Shown here one piece after another: positions 43,613-52,659 of a stretch of DNA of 64,000 nucleotides. The notes below the pieces were generated by a model that saw only the letters and a list, made by a program, of their open reading frames with translations, was not told where the DNA came from and made no database searches. The first letter of the stretch is position 1. Every line of letters starts with the position of its first letter. This stretch comes from Pseudalkalibacillus decolorationis (GTDB lineage Bacteria > Bacillota > Bacilli > Bacillales > Fictibacillaceae), in the NCBI RefSeq assembly GCF_024609785.1, contig NZ_JANHJQ010000005.1, forward strand, positions 62,001 through 126,000, given 5' to 3'. The position numbers were made by a program, and so were the translations under genes.

Positions 43613-45196
43613 TTATAGAATTGTGACGGGAAACTTTCCGGCAACTTTTACTTTTCCATACAAACATTGTACCGCAATGCGTAATGCCGGTGTTGTAAAC
43701 TCATAGGTTGCAATGGCTACCGCTGCCTCTGGAAAATGGCCAAGATCATAAGGACTTCTCATCGCGATTACTGCAACGGGTATGTTCAGGTGAAGTAACG
43801 CTTCAACAAGTCTTTGCTGAGATTCCGAGCGTGATGCTGTTAACGTTCCAACAATAATCGTGTCTGCCTTATCTGCTTCATGGATAACGTGATCAATTTC
43901 TTCTTGGGTTGGGTGTTGGGAAACCGTTAATACCTTTGCTTCAGGATGGATTTCTTGCACGACCGAACCAAGGGCATGAGAGGAAAACCGCTCATCCTCG
44001 ACCTGAGTTAAATACGTATTTTCCGGATAGACAACAAGTACCTGGTGAGATGCAGCATTTGAAAGGGGTAAAAATCCTTCCTTTTTTTCAACTAATGTAA
44101 TCCCTTTTTTCATCACATCGTGTACAAGGGTCTCGTAATAGGCATCGCGTAAAAATGTAGTTGAGTTAGGATGCCAGTTTAATGTCTTCTTTTTTAAATT
44201 GCTTACTCTCTTGTAGGCAGCATCAATCGTTTCCTCATCCAATTCACCGGTCTGAACAGCAGAGTATACACGTTCAATCGCCTCATATTGTAGTTCAGGA
44301 AGATGGGAAATCATGATTAGATCTACACCTGCCTTTATTGCTTCTACCGCACCTTGAGCTGTACCAATCCCGTCAGCAATGGCTTTCATTTCCATACAGT
44401 CCGTTGTAATGACTCCGTCGTATCCAAGCTCTTCCCGAAGCAATCCAGTGATCACCGCCTCCGACATAGTAGCCGGTCGGTCAACCTCTGGCTCAATAGA
44501 TGGGAAATAAACATGGGCAGTCATTACCGTGTCTGCACCGTTTGCGATCCCTGTTTTGAAAGGAACGAGTTCGATTTCATGGAGCCGTGTGAGATCGTGC
44601 GAGATAACGGGCAACTCCAAATGAGAATCCAGATTCGTATCCCCATGTCCAGGGAAATGCTTCAGGGTTGTAATCATACCTGCTTCCTTCATCCCCGTTA
44701 TAAGCTGTGACCCAAATTCCGCTACACTATTAGGATTTTCACCAAATGAGCGGACATCAATAACCGGATTAGTAGGATTGTTATTTACATCAACAACAGG
44801 AGAGAGGTTCCAATTGATTCCGAGCTTAAGCAGTTCTGTTCCTGTTGCATATCCAATTTTACGGGCTAGTTCCGGGTCACCGGTAGCGCCAAGCAGCATT
44901 GCTCCTGGAAAGACGGTTGTCCCCTCCCCAAGTCTTCGCACAACGCCATTTTCTTGATCAATGCAAATAAATAACGGCTGTTCATGACCCGCTTTCTTTG
45001 CACACGTTTGAAGAGATGCTGTCAGTTCCTGTATTTCATCAGGAGTCCCAATGTTGCGACCAAAAAGAATAATCCCTCCTACATGATGGCCATCAATTAA
45101 CTCTTGAATATCCTTCGACAACTTCGATGGAGATTCTGCTTTAAATCCAAACACCATTAATTGCCCAATCTTTTTCCGTAATGAATCTGTCATCAT
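43613..45196 (-). CDS. Cytoplasmic beta-N-acetylhexosaminidase (GH3)
   Basis: 527-residue GH3 enzyme with no signal peptide or anchor, so cytoplasmic. KHFPGHGD, the catalytic pair Asp190-His192 and nucleophile Asp266 (TTDCMEMKAI) are conserved, and a C-terminal domain follows. It overlaps the inner permease gene by four bases, coupling it to the importer. It should split imported GlcNAc-MurNAc or GlcNAc-anhydroMurNAc. Having both an internal and an external NagZ in one operon is unusual for a Gram-positive. Confidence 0.9.
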   Translation of the reverse strand: MMTDSLRKKIGQLMVFGFKAESPSKLSKDIQELIDGHHVGGIILFGRNIGTPDEIQELTASLQTCAKKAGHEQPLFICIDQENGVVRRLGEGTTVFPGAMLLGATGDPELARKIGYATGTELLKLGINWNLSPVVDVNNNPTNPVIDVRSFGENPNSVAEFGSQLITGMKEAGMITTLKHFPGHGDTNLDSHLELPVISHDLTRLHEIELVPFKTGIANGADTVMTAHVYFPSIEPEVDRPATMSEAVITGLLREELGYDGVITTDCMEMKAIADGIGTAQGAVEAIKAGVDLIMISHLPELQYEAIERVYSAVQTGELDEETIDAAYKRVSNLKKKTLNWHPNSTTFLRDAYYETLVHDVMKKGITLVEKKEGFLPLSNAASHQVLVVYPENTYLTQVEDERFSSHALGSVVQEIHPEAKVLTVSQHPTQEEIDHVIHEADKADTIIVGTLTASRSESQQRLVEALLHLNIPVAVIAMRSPYDLGHFPEAAVAIATYEFTTPALRIAVQCLYGKVKVAGKFPVTIL

Positions 45197-46176
45197 TGTT
45201 TCACCCCACCCATTGATAACCCTTTAACAAAATACCTTTGGAATAGTAAGAAGAAAACGATCATTGGGATCGCTGCTACCGTCGCTCCCGTCATTAACAG
45301 CTTAAAGCTTGCTAAATTCGCATCCTGTAATGTTTTCAAGCCGGCTGGAAGTGTCAGCAAGTTCTCATCATTTAAGACAATGATCGGCCATAGAAATGAA
45401 TTCCACATTAGAACAAACGTAAAGATTCCAAGAACAGCCATCGCTGGTTTCGCCAAAGGAACGATAATTGTCCAAAAGATTTTCCATTCAGAAGCGCCGT
45501 CTATTTTCGCTGCTTCAATCAGCTCATTCGGAATCGCTAGTAAGAACTGGCGCATTAAGAAAACGCCAAAAGCTAAAGCGAGACTCGGAAAAATCAATGC
45601 CCAATGTGTATTAAATAGCTGGAGTTCTTGCACCATCATAAAGGTCGGTACAAGTGTGACTTGTTCTGGAATCATCATTGTAGAGATAATCGCCCAAAAA
45701 ATGATCTTTTTTCCAGGGAAATTCTTTTTTGCTAAGACGTATCCGGACATCGTATCAATCAGAACAATCGCTAAGGTTGTAAGAATCGAGATATACAAGC
45801 TATTAAACAGCCATTTTAATATTTTTGTTCGTTCAAATAAGACTACGAACCCTTCAAATGTCTTTGTGATGACCTCGTCCATCTTTTCGTCATGGTAGGC
45901 AGCATCTTCTTTATCCCCTGAATCTTCTGCTGCTTCTCGCTCCTGCCACTGGTGAATGTATTCTTTAATGCCTACTGGGTAGAGTTTTGGAGGGGCAGAT
46001 TCTACATAGTTAATCGGTTCCTCCATGGTTTCATTTTGATAGCTTGGTAGTTGAAGTGAAGTTGAAAATACCCAATACAGGGGTAACAGAGATACGAATG
46101 CCATAAAGATTAATGTTACATAGATCAAAAGCTTTCCTATTTTTTGATTAACATCATTACTGTTCACTTTTTTCAC
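45193..46176 (-). CDS. Carbohydrate ABC transporter permease, MalG type
   Basis: 327-residue inner-membrane subunit with six predicted membrane spans and the ATPase-contacting EAA loop EAAKIDGASEWKIFWTIIVP. An extra hydrophilic segment (about residues 50-110, rich in Glu, Asp and Lys) sits between the first two spans. It pairs with the MalF-type permease four bases upstream; no ATPase is encoded nearby, so a shared MsmX-like ATPase is inferred. Confidence 0.92.
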   Translation of the reverse strand: MKKVNSNDVNQKIGKLLIYVTLIFMAFVSLLPLYWVFSTSLQLPSYQNETMEEPINYVESAPPKLYPVGIKEYIHQWQEREAAEDSGDKEDAAYHDEKMDEVITKTFEGFVVLFERTKILKWLFNSLYISILTTLAIVLIDTMSGYVLAKKNFPGKKIIFWAIISTMMIPEQVTLVPTFMMVQELQLFNTHWALIFPSLALAFGVFLMRQFLLAIPNELIEAAKIDGASEWKIFWTIIVPLAKPAMAVLGIFTFVLMWNSFLWPIIVLNDENLLTLPAGLKTLQDANLASFKLLMTGATVAAIPMIVFFLLFQRYFVKGLSMGGVKQ

Positions 46177-46180
46177 CTGC

Positions 46181-47122
46181 CTAATGATGATCGGATCGTA
46201 GTGTTCTATATTGGAAAATGGCGAAGATCATAATGATAAAGAATAAAATCACAGATTGCGCAGATGCCAATCCGAATTTAAAATCTCGGAACGCAGTTTT
46301 ATAAATGACATGTACAATGGTTTCAGTAGCGTTTCCAGGCCCTCCACCGGTCATCATAATAATTTGTGTAAAGACTTGGAACGACCCAATTGTACTTAAA
46401 ATGAACAGGTATAACGTTGTCGGCTTCAGCATCGGCACAGTGATTCTCCACCAACGCTGAAACGTATTCGCACCATCAATTTTTGCCGCTTCATATAACG
46501 TTTGATCAATCTCGTTCATCGCTGCCAAATAAATAATGATTCCAGAACCGGGCGGGATAAGGATTGACATGATCATAAGAGACAATAACGCCGTATCACT
46601 CTGCCCAAGCCAATTAACGGGATCCATCCCAAGCAGTCCTACAATATAATTAAAAAGTCCGAACTTATAATTATACATCCAGCGCCATACCATCGCGATA
46701 ATAACCATCGATGTAACGGTCGGGAGATAGAATGCTGCTCTGAAAAAAGATTGTGAAAGCTTCCCTAGTGGTTGGACGAGGGTAGCGATCAACAAAGCCG
46801 TTAAGACAAATGCAGGTACAGTTATAATCGTGTATAAGAGTGTATTCCATAATGAAATACGGAACACTTTACTTTGAAACGCGTCGACATAGTTTTCAAT
46901 CCCTACCCACGTCGATCCCATAATATTAAACTCCTGAAACGATAGAACAAATGACCAGACGATTGGTATTAACATAAATAGTGCGAAAAAAATAAGTTTG
47001 GGCATTAAAAATAAATAAGCCACTTTATTTTTGTTTATCTGGATTAAAAGTACTTTCATTCGGGACTGCTTCTTAACAGGTTTTGGATCGAAATCTGTTT
47101 TCAATGCTGGTTTAATCCCCAA
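46181..47122 (-). CDS. Carbohydrate ABC transporter permease, MalF type (TTG start)
   Basis: 313-residue permease with six predicted spans and EAA loop EAAKIDGANTFQRWWRITVP. I choose TTG 47122, preceded by AAAGGGAG; the ATG 20 codons in has no ribosome site and the longest frame starts within a repeat. A 258-base gap with a hairpin-forming repeat separates it from the binding-protein gene. Confidence 0.9.
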   Translation of the reverse strand: MGIKPALKTDFDPKPVKKQSRMKVLLIQINKNKVAYLFLMPKLIFFALFMLIPIVWSFVLSFQEFNIMGSTWVGIENYVDAFQSKVFRISLWNTLLYTIITVPAFVLTALLIATLVQPLGKLSQSFFRAAFYLPTVTSMVIIAMVWRWMYNYKFGLFNYIVGLLGMDPVNWLGQSDTALLSLMIMSILIPPGSGIIIYLAAMNEIDQTLYEAAKIDGANTFQRWWRITVPMLKPTTLYLFILSTIGSFQVFTQIIMMTGGGPGNATETIVHVIYKTAFRDFKFGLASAQSVILFFIIMIFAIFQYRTLRSDHH

Positions 47123-47199
47123 TGCTGGTTCACTCCCTTTTAGAAAACATCTATGTAGTAAAAGTCGTGAGTTACAGGCAGGAAAGCTCTCTTGTATTG

Positions 47200-47314
47200 A
47201 AAAGCGCAAGCGCCCTGGGGTTAGCCCCGAGGGTCACTGGAAGGCCAACGAGGAGGCTGTCACCGCCGCAGGAGGACTGAAGTGATCCAAGGGGCTGGGT
47301 GCTGGAGCTAGACA
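47200..47314. repeat. Bacillaceae interspersed repeat inside the importer operon
   Basis: GC-rich unit from AAAGCGCAAGCGCC to GCTGGAGCTAGACA; inner arms AGCCCC / GGGGCT and outer arms AGCGCC / GGTGCT make a long hairpin. I recall very similar units scattered through Bacillus genomes. Here it separates the binding-protein gene from the permeases. Confidence 0.7.
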
Positions 47315-47380
47315 TTGCATCTATCCAACTAAGTTTTTACCCTGCTAGAAAAAGGGAAGAGAGCCCCCTTGAAAAAATGA

Positions 47381-48709
47381 TTATTCGTTTAAGATTGCCT
47401 CTACCGTTTCACCGGCTGATTTCAATGCTTCTTTCGGAGTCTTTTCCCCGTTAAGGGCGAGCTGTAATTGCTTTTGAATTGCTTCATCAATTCGAGCCCA
47501 ACTTGGATGACGTGGAACCATTACTGCATGTTTTGATAGCTCTTGTGCTTTTGCCATTTGCGGATTGTCAGCAAATGGTTCTTGTTCTGCTGCTGATTTA
47601 CGTGCAGGGAAGATTCCATAGTTTTTCGCCATCGTAACTTGTTCATCTGTACTAGAAATGTGCTTTACAAACTCCGCTGCAACACGCTTCTTCGTTTCAT
47701 CTTCTGAATTAAACATAACCCATCCACCTACACCACCGATTGTTACCGGCTCTCCTGTTTTACCAGTTGGATATTGAGCTACCATAAAGTTCGTTTTGAA
47801 TTCTTCACCTTGTGCAGATGCGATTGCCCATGTTGCCCAAGGCTCAACAGCGACTGTACGCTGATCGTTAGCAGCCCATGCTTTCCAAGTTCCGCCGACG
47901 TCTTGACCACCCATGCTTTCTGGAGTGACTTCATATTTAAACTTCAGGTCCACCAGCTTCTGCAAGCCACTGATCGCTTCTTCAGAATCAAATGTGTATT
48001 CTGATAGGTCTTCGCTCAATGGATATCCACCATCCATTAATAGGAATGGCCATGCTTCATAGTAACCAGGTAAGATATAGGTTGAGAATCCGTCAACCTT
48101 ATCCCCAGTTAAGGCCTCCATTTTTTCCACGAATTCATCATACGTCCATTTTCCATCCTTTGGAGGCTCTACACCTTTTTCCTCGAAAATATCCAGGTTT
48201 AACAGCATTGCATGAACACTGATTGAATTCGGAATTCCATAAAGCTTGCTGTCATACGTGTAGGCTTCTACTGCGTTATCGTAGAAATCAGCTTTCTCAT
48301 CCTCTGTTAAATATGGATCAAACGGTGCAACAACCCCTTGTTTAATGTGATTGATGTTGACTGATCCACCACTAATATCAACAGGGGCGATATCTGGCCA
48401 CGCACGTCCAGCGATGGCTACGCTCAGTTTGTCGTTCATTTCAGCCCAAGGGGTTTTAACTAAATCAATTTTCACACCAGGGTATTCTTCTTGGAACTCT
48501 GCAATTTTATCTTCAATCCAGTGATACTTGTTGTCTTTTTTATCGGCCCAACGAGGTCCGTCCCACATCGTTATCGTACCTTCCCACTTTTTCCATGCAT
48601 CCGGATCATCATTTTTGTCATTCGACGCGTCTTTATTCGAACAACCCGCAAAAATCCCCAAAACAAGCACCAATGATAAAATTGTCATCAACCACTTTTT
48701 CATTTTCAA
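47381..48709 (-). CDS. Sugar ABC transporter substrate-binding lipoprotein
   Basis: 442-residue family 1 binding protein with a lipoprotein signal: LGIFAGC places the lipidated cysteine at 23. The mature part shows TITMWDGPRWADKK and GRAWPDIAPVDISGG, and ends in a helical lobe, typical of oligosaccharide binders. TTG 48709 fits the GGGGG ribosome site better than the ATG two codons on. Directly after murQ, it most likely captures MurNAc-containing sugars. A perfect cre site stands upstream. Confidence 0.92.
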   Translation of the reverse strand: MKMKKWLMTILSLVLVLGIFAGCSNKDASNDKNDDPDAWKKWEGTITMWDGPRWADKKDNKYHWIEDKIAEFQEEYPGVKIDLVKTPWAEMNDKLSVAIAGRAWPDIAPVDISGGSVNINHIKQGVVAPFDPYLTEDEKADFYDNAVEAYTYDSKLYGIPNSISVHAMLLNLDIFEEKGVEPPKDGKWTYDEFVEKMEALTGDKVDGFSTYILPGYYEAWPFLLMDGGYPLSEDLSEYTFDSEEAISGLQKLVDLKFKYEVTPESMGGQDVGGTWKAWAANDQRTVAVEPWATWAIASAQGEEFKTNFMVAQYPTGKTGEPVTIGGVGGWVMFNSEDETKKRVAAEFVKHISSTDEQVTMAKNYGIFPARKSAAEQEPFADNPQMAKAQELSKHAVMVPRHPSWARIDEAIQKQLQLALNGEKTPKEALKSAGETVEAILNE

Positions 48710-48732
48710 GGTAAATCCCCCTCGTATTGTTT

Positions 48733-48746
48733 TGTAAACGCTTACA
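48733..48746. promoter_or_regulatory. cre site between murQ and the binding-protein gene
   Basis: TGTAAACGCTTACA is a perfect CcpA cre palindrome. With only 38 bases between the genes it could block transcription from murQ or a promoter within the murQ end. Confidence 0.75.
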
Positions 48747-48747
48747 A

Positions 48748-49662
48748 TCATTTGTAGCCTTTTGCTCGAAGAAGAGCTTTTCGGACAGATCCTTCTGCTT
48801 TTTGGATACATTCCTTTGCGACAACAAGCGGTACTGCAGCCTTTAACATCACGATGGCTGTTTTGACTTCATAATTCGTTTGCTTAAGTATCGTTTCTGC
48901 ATCCTTGTAAGAAATACCTGTTAGTGTCATAACAATATATTTAGAACGCTCTATTAACTTCTGATTAGATGGATACACATCCACCATCAAATTTTCATAG
49001 ATCTTTCCGAGCTTGATCATTGTCGCTGTAGTCAGCATATTAAGTACCATTTTCTGAGCAGTTGCTGCCTTTAAACGGGTAGATCCAGTTAGAATTTCAG
49101 GACCAACAGTAACCTCTATACTGTTATCTACTCGTGTTGATATTTGTGAATTCGGATTGCAGCTTAGGCTGACTGTAGCTGCACCTGCACCCTTTGCTGC
49201 ATCGATCGCACCCATAACATAAGGCGTTCTCCCACTGGCGGTAATTCCAACGACGACGTCCATTGAGGTTATGTTCTTTCTTAGTAGGTCAGTACTACCT
49301 TGAGCATGGTTGTCTTCAGCGCCTTCAACTGCCTCGAACATCGCCTCTGAACCACCTGCAATAATCGCTTGAACCATCTCTGAGGATGTACTGAAGGTTG
49401 GTGGGCATTCAGCAGCATCGATTACCCCGAGACGACCACTTGTTCCAGCACCAATGTAAAATAATCTTCCGTCTTTTTTGAAAGCTCTATAGACCGTGTC
49501 TACAGCCGCTGAAATTTGAGGTAATGCCCTCTGAACAGCAAGAGCGACACTCTGATCCTCCTGATTAATAATCCTTAGAATCTCAAGAGTTTCAAAAGTA
49601 TCGATGCTGTTCGTCTTTATATTTCGTTGCTCGGTCATTAATGACGTTAAATCTAGCTCCAT
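48748..49662 (-). CDS. murQ: N-acetylmuramic acid 6-phosphate etherase MurQ
   Basis: Cleaves the D-lactyl ether of MurNAc 6-phosphate to give GlcNAc 6-phosphate. The 304-residue SIS-domain protein shows TEQRN near the N terminus, FYIGAGTSGRLGVIDAAECPPTF, the VEGAEDN catalytic-glutamate region, ITASGRTPYVMGA and LTGSTRLKAATAQKMVLNML. ATG 49662 (MELDLTSL) is preferred over a TTG four codons earlier. It is the first gene of the leftward salvage operon. Confidence 0.96.
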   Translation of the reverse strand: MELDLTSLMTEQRNIKTNSIDTFETLEILRIINQEDQSVALAVQRALPQISAAVDTVYRAFKKDGRLFYIGAGTSGRLGVIDAAECPPTFSTSSEMVQAIIAGGSEAMFEAVEGAEDNHAQGSTDLLRKNITSMDVVVGITASGRTPYVMGAIDAAKGAGAATVSLSCNPNSQISTRVDNSIEVTVGPEILTGSTRLKAATAQKMVLNMLTTATMIKLGKIYENLMVDVYPSNQKLIERSKYIVMTLTGISYKDAETILKQTNYEVKTAIVMLKAAVPLVVAKECIQKAEGSVRKALLRAKGYK

Positions 49663-49694
49663 AGCACACCCCAATCAGTCAAATTTGAAATGAA

Positions 49695-49726
49695 GAACAT
49701 TCCATCCCCCGTTGGTATGAACATTC
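49695..49726. promoter_or_regulatory. Paired GAACATTC boxes before murQ
   Basis: GAACATTC at 49695-49702 and again at 49719-49726, 24 bases (about two helical turns) apart, just upstream of murQ. Candidate MurR operator; the factor is inferred from context only. Confidence 0.4.
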
Positions 49727-49887
49727 AGTTTTATTAATTGTTTTATAAAATTATATTTCGTTAATTTCAGAAGAATTCCTGCTTAAATAAAATAACTTTT
49801 CAGAATATTTATTTAATTATTAAAAGGAAATTTTATATTTGTATCGAATTGAAACCGGGTAGTAACTATTTTGAAGGAGGAAAATGA

Positions 49888-51435
49888 ATGAGTAAGCGAA
49901 TTCTTATTTTCATGCTCACGGTAATTCTTGTAGGCACCTTCACCCTTTCTAGTTTTCAAATTACAGAGGCTTCAGATGGACAAATGATTCGAATTGGAGT
50001 TGTTCCCCAAGCAGAAACGATTGACATAGGAAGTGAAGAATCGTTTGTAATCAAGGATAAGGTAACAGATGAGATTTTAGCAGAAGGAATCAACGATTTT
50101 GCAACTATTTCACTAGAAAGCTCCGGAACAATCGAAACCAACTACCGACTTCAAGTGGCTTGGACGACAAGCGAGCCGTATATGAATGATTGGCTCGATC
50201 GTGCAAGTAACGCTGGATATGAAACCTATATAGAGCCGTACAATAACGGTTATAGACTTTATATTGGTGAATTTCCGGCCGATGCGAGCTGGAGTGTACG
50301 AAATGCCTTTCGTGATGAAGTGATTGCTCTCGGCCTAGCTGCTAATGATTCATTCTGGAAACTAATTACGATTTCAACAGGAACATCTTCGATGAAAGTG
50401 AGCTACAACGGTGAACACACAGTGACTGAAAACCCTGTTGTGATCTCTTCTGAGGATGGTTTAATTGAGATCAATGGTAAGAAGTACCGTGGGAATGGTG
50501 AAGTTGCCTATAATAGTAAAGGAACGTTAGCTGGAATTAATGAACTTCCCGTTGAACAATACTTATATGGTGTCGTTCCAAGAGAACTTCCCCCAGTTCC
50601 TTACGGCGAAATGGAAGCACAAAAGGCTCAGGCTGTTGCTGCAAGAACCTATACATTAGCGAATCTTGGGAAACGCAGCAACGATGGTTATGATTTGTTA
50701 CCAACAACATCTGATCAGGTCTATGCTGGTTATGAAGCAGAGCATCCTATTTCCACACAGGCTATTAAGGAAACGGAAGGAACCGTTGCAACCCATAACG
50801 GTAAGCTAATAACAGCCGTTTATCATTCTACTAGTGGCGGGGTTACCGCAAACAATGAAGACGTCTGGGATTCTGAACCTGTTGATTACCTAAGAGGTGT
50901 ACCTGTGTTTGATCTTGATGGTAAGTCACGAAAGAAAGCCCCTTCGATGGACAGTTTTATTAATGATAAAAATGCTACATCTTTACGCAAAATGGATGGA
51001 TACGAGGAGGATTGGTCTAAGTACTATCGCTGGCAGTTTGAGTGGACTGCCGAAGAGATTTCAGAAGTATTAAGCGAATACTATAAAACGGATGTAGGAG
51101 AAGTTTACGAGATTAATGTGTTAGAGCGAGCGAATTATGGTAGGATTCTTGAAATTGAATATGTCACTGAAAATGGAATATTCTATGAACAAAAAGACCG
51201 GGTTAGATGGTCGTTAAAATATATTAACGCAAAAGGTGAACATAGTGTCCTTCTAAGTACCCTTTTCTTTATCTTACCTACACACTCTGGTGGTTTTAAA
51301 GCGTATGGGGGAGGATGGGGGCATGGTGTAGGAATGTCTCAAACAGGCGCTGTTGGAATGGCTTATGATGGAGATACATTTGACGAGATTCTTAAACACT
51401 TCTATCAAGGAATTGAACTGGAAGTTAGGTATTAA
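49888..51435 (+). CDS. Secreted SpoIID/LytB-domain protein with SPOR-like domain
   Basis: 515 residues: signal peptide (MSKRILIFMLTVILVGTFTL), a SPOR-like repeat near 90-165 (YETYIEPYNNGYRLYIGEFP), and a SpoIID/LytB domain from about 195. The core reads LPVEQYLYGVVPRELPPVPY with a glutamate (Glu233) in the position of the SpoIID catalytic residue, then KAQAVAARTYTL and the C-terminal GGGWGHGVGMSQTGAVGMA. SpoIID proteins are lytic transglycosylases making anhydroMurNAc ends, while LytB enhances amidase LytC. It is divergent from murQ. Confidence 0.88.
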   Translation: MSKRILIFMLTVILVGTFTLSSFQITEASDGQMIRIGVVPQAETIDIGSEESFVIKDKVTDEILAEGINDFATISLESSGTIETNYRLQVAWTTSEPYMNDWLDRASNAGYETYIEPYNNGYRLYIGEFPADASWSVRNAFRDEVIALGLAANDSFWKLITISTGTSSMKVSYNGEHTVTENPVVISSEDGLIEINGKKYRGNGEVAYNSKGTLAGINELPVEQYLYGVVPRELPPVPYGEMEAQKAQAVAARTYTLANLGKRSNDGYDLLPTTSDQVYAGYEAEHPISTQAIKETEGTVATHNGKLITAVYHSTSGGVTANNEDVWDSEPVDYLRGVPVFDLDGKSRKKAPSMDSFINDKNATSLRKMDGYEEDWSKYYRWQFEWTAEEISEVLSEYYKTDVGEVYEINVLERANYGRILEIEYVTENGIFYEQKDRVRWSLKYINAKGEHSVLLSTLFFILPTHSGGFKAYGGGWGHGVGMSQTGAVGMAYDGDTFDEILKHFYQGIELEVRY

Positions 51436-51463
51436 TAAGGAAAATAATTCAACCGCCTAGACG

Positions 51464-51494
51464 AAAGGGGCTGATCATTATGGTCAACCCCTTT
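51464..51494. terminator. Convergent terminator
   Basis: Stem AAAGGGG-TGA / TCA-CCCCTTT between the SpoIID-like gene and the convergent acetyltransferase; it can serve both. Confidence 0.7.
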
Positions 51495-51503
51495 CATTTG
51501 CAT

Positions 51504-52457
51504 TCAGTTAAGGATTTTTTCATATTGGTGGTATTCCTTCCAAACTTCAAAGCCGAATGACTTATAAAAAGTATCCAATTCGGTCCAATCGATAACCAGG
51601 TGTTTGGCTTTTCTTTCAACCGCTAATTGAATCGCAGCCTCGACAATCGCTTTCCCATATCCATTTTTCCGATAGTATCGATCAATACCAAGCGGTCCAA
51701 TCCCAACCATCTTTTCTGGAAAGACCGCATCCCAGTATACATTTGGGCCGAGAATTGGACTCTCAGTATCATTTACTCGAACAAACCCAATGATCTTTCC
51801 TTCTTTTTTTGCCACCAAAAAATGCCTTCCATCTCCTCCTGCACGGAAATAATCGATTGCTTCATACTCCCATCTTCCCGGAAAGGATTGGTGGAGAAAT
51901 GCAAGCAACGCCCCTTGCTCCACTTCTTTTAACACAGAAATGACAAGGTCCGTTTTTAGCAGCTTTATACCACTTGATACGGAACGATAGTAGTCCTGGA
52001 CCTTGTTCACGTATTGGTAATCTTGTTTCTCAAACCAAATCAATGTGTCGCTGCAACAACTTGGAATTCCTGGAAAGTAGTGATGAATATCACGGCCGAG
52101 TACAATTTTAGAAACACCACAATTACGTAATGATTTTTCTGCCATTTGAAGAAGCTTCATAACGATGCCTTTCCTGCGATGCTCCTTTGCTACCAGAATT
52201 ACCTGAATCCAGCCGACTTTATTCGGCAGCAAGTCTACTTGTTCTCTTGTTACCTTCGAAATGATGAGTCCCACTACTTTTTCATCGCAGTGAACAATAA
52301 AAGATCCTTCTTCTAAAAGATGCAGACATTTGAAGCTGTTTTGGATAAAAAGCCGCTCCGAAATCGGAAACTCGTTACCAAGTTCCTGATTCCATAACGA
52401 ACAGACATCTCTTATTACTTCTATAGTAGCCTCATTCCAACGGCTAAACTGTATCAT
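51504..52457 (-). CDS. Tandem GNAT-family acetyltransferase
   Basis: 317 residues holding two GNAT folds. The first has the acetyl-CoA loop VAKEHRRKGIVMKLL (near 95-110), the second DRYYRKNGYGKAIVEAA (near 255-270) with a terminal YKSFGFEVW strand. Substrate unknown. ATG 52457 follows GGGAGGTG. It stands alone between the SpoIID-like gene and the nag operon, so no clear pathway link can be made. Confidence 0.85.
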   Translation of the reverse strand: MIQFSRWNEATIEVIRDVCSLWNQELGNEFPISERLFIQNSFKCLHLLEEGSFIVHCDEKVVGLIISKVTREQVDLLPNKVGWIQVILVAKEHRRKGIVMKLLQMAEKSLRNCGVSKIVLGRDIHHYFPGIPSCCSDTLIWFEKQDYQYVNKVQDYYRSVSSGIKLLKTDLVISVLKEVEQGALLAFLHQSFPGRWEYEAIDYFRAGGDGRHFLVAKKEGKIIGFVRVNDTESPILGPNVYWDAVFPEKMVGIGPLGIDRYYRKNGYGKAIVEAAIQLAVERKAKHLVIDWTELDTFYKSFGFEVWKEYHQYEKILN

Positions 52458-52659
52458 ATGGACCACCTCCCATTTTAATAGAGAAGGTACGTACTTCTGA
52501 CTTTATGAATCTTGTTTAACTAGCGCTTTTCTTTAGCGCGCCAGAAATAAGCCCTTTGGAAACGATTGGAGTGTGAAAATGATCGGACACCCTGATTAGT
52601 TCAATCTTGAATCATGAACCTTGTAACTTTATGTACTGAAAATTATCCATCGTATCTTC

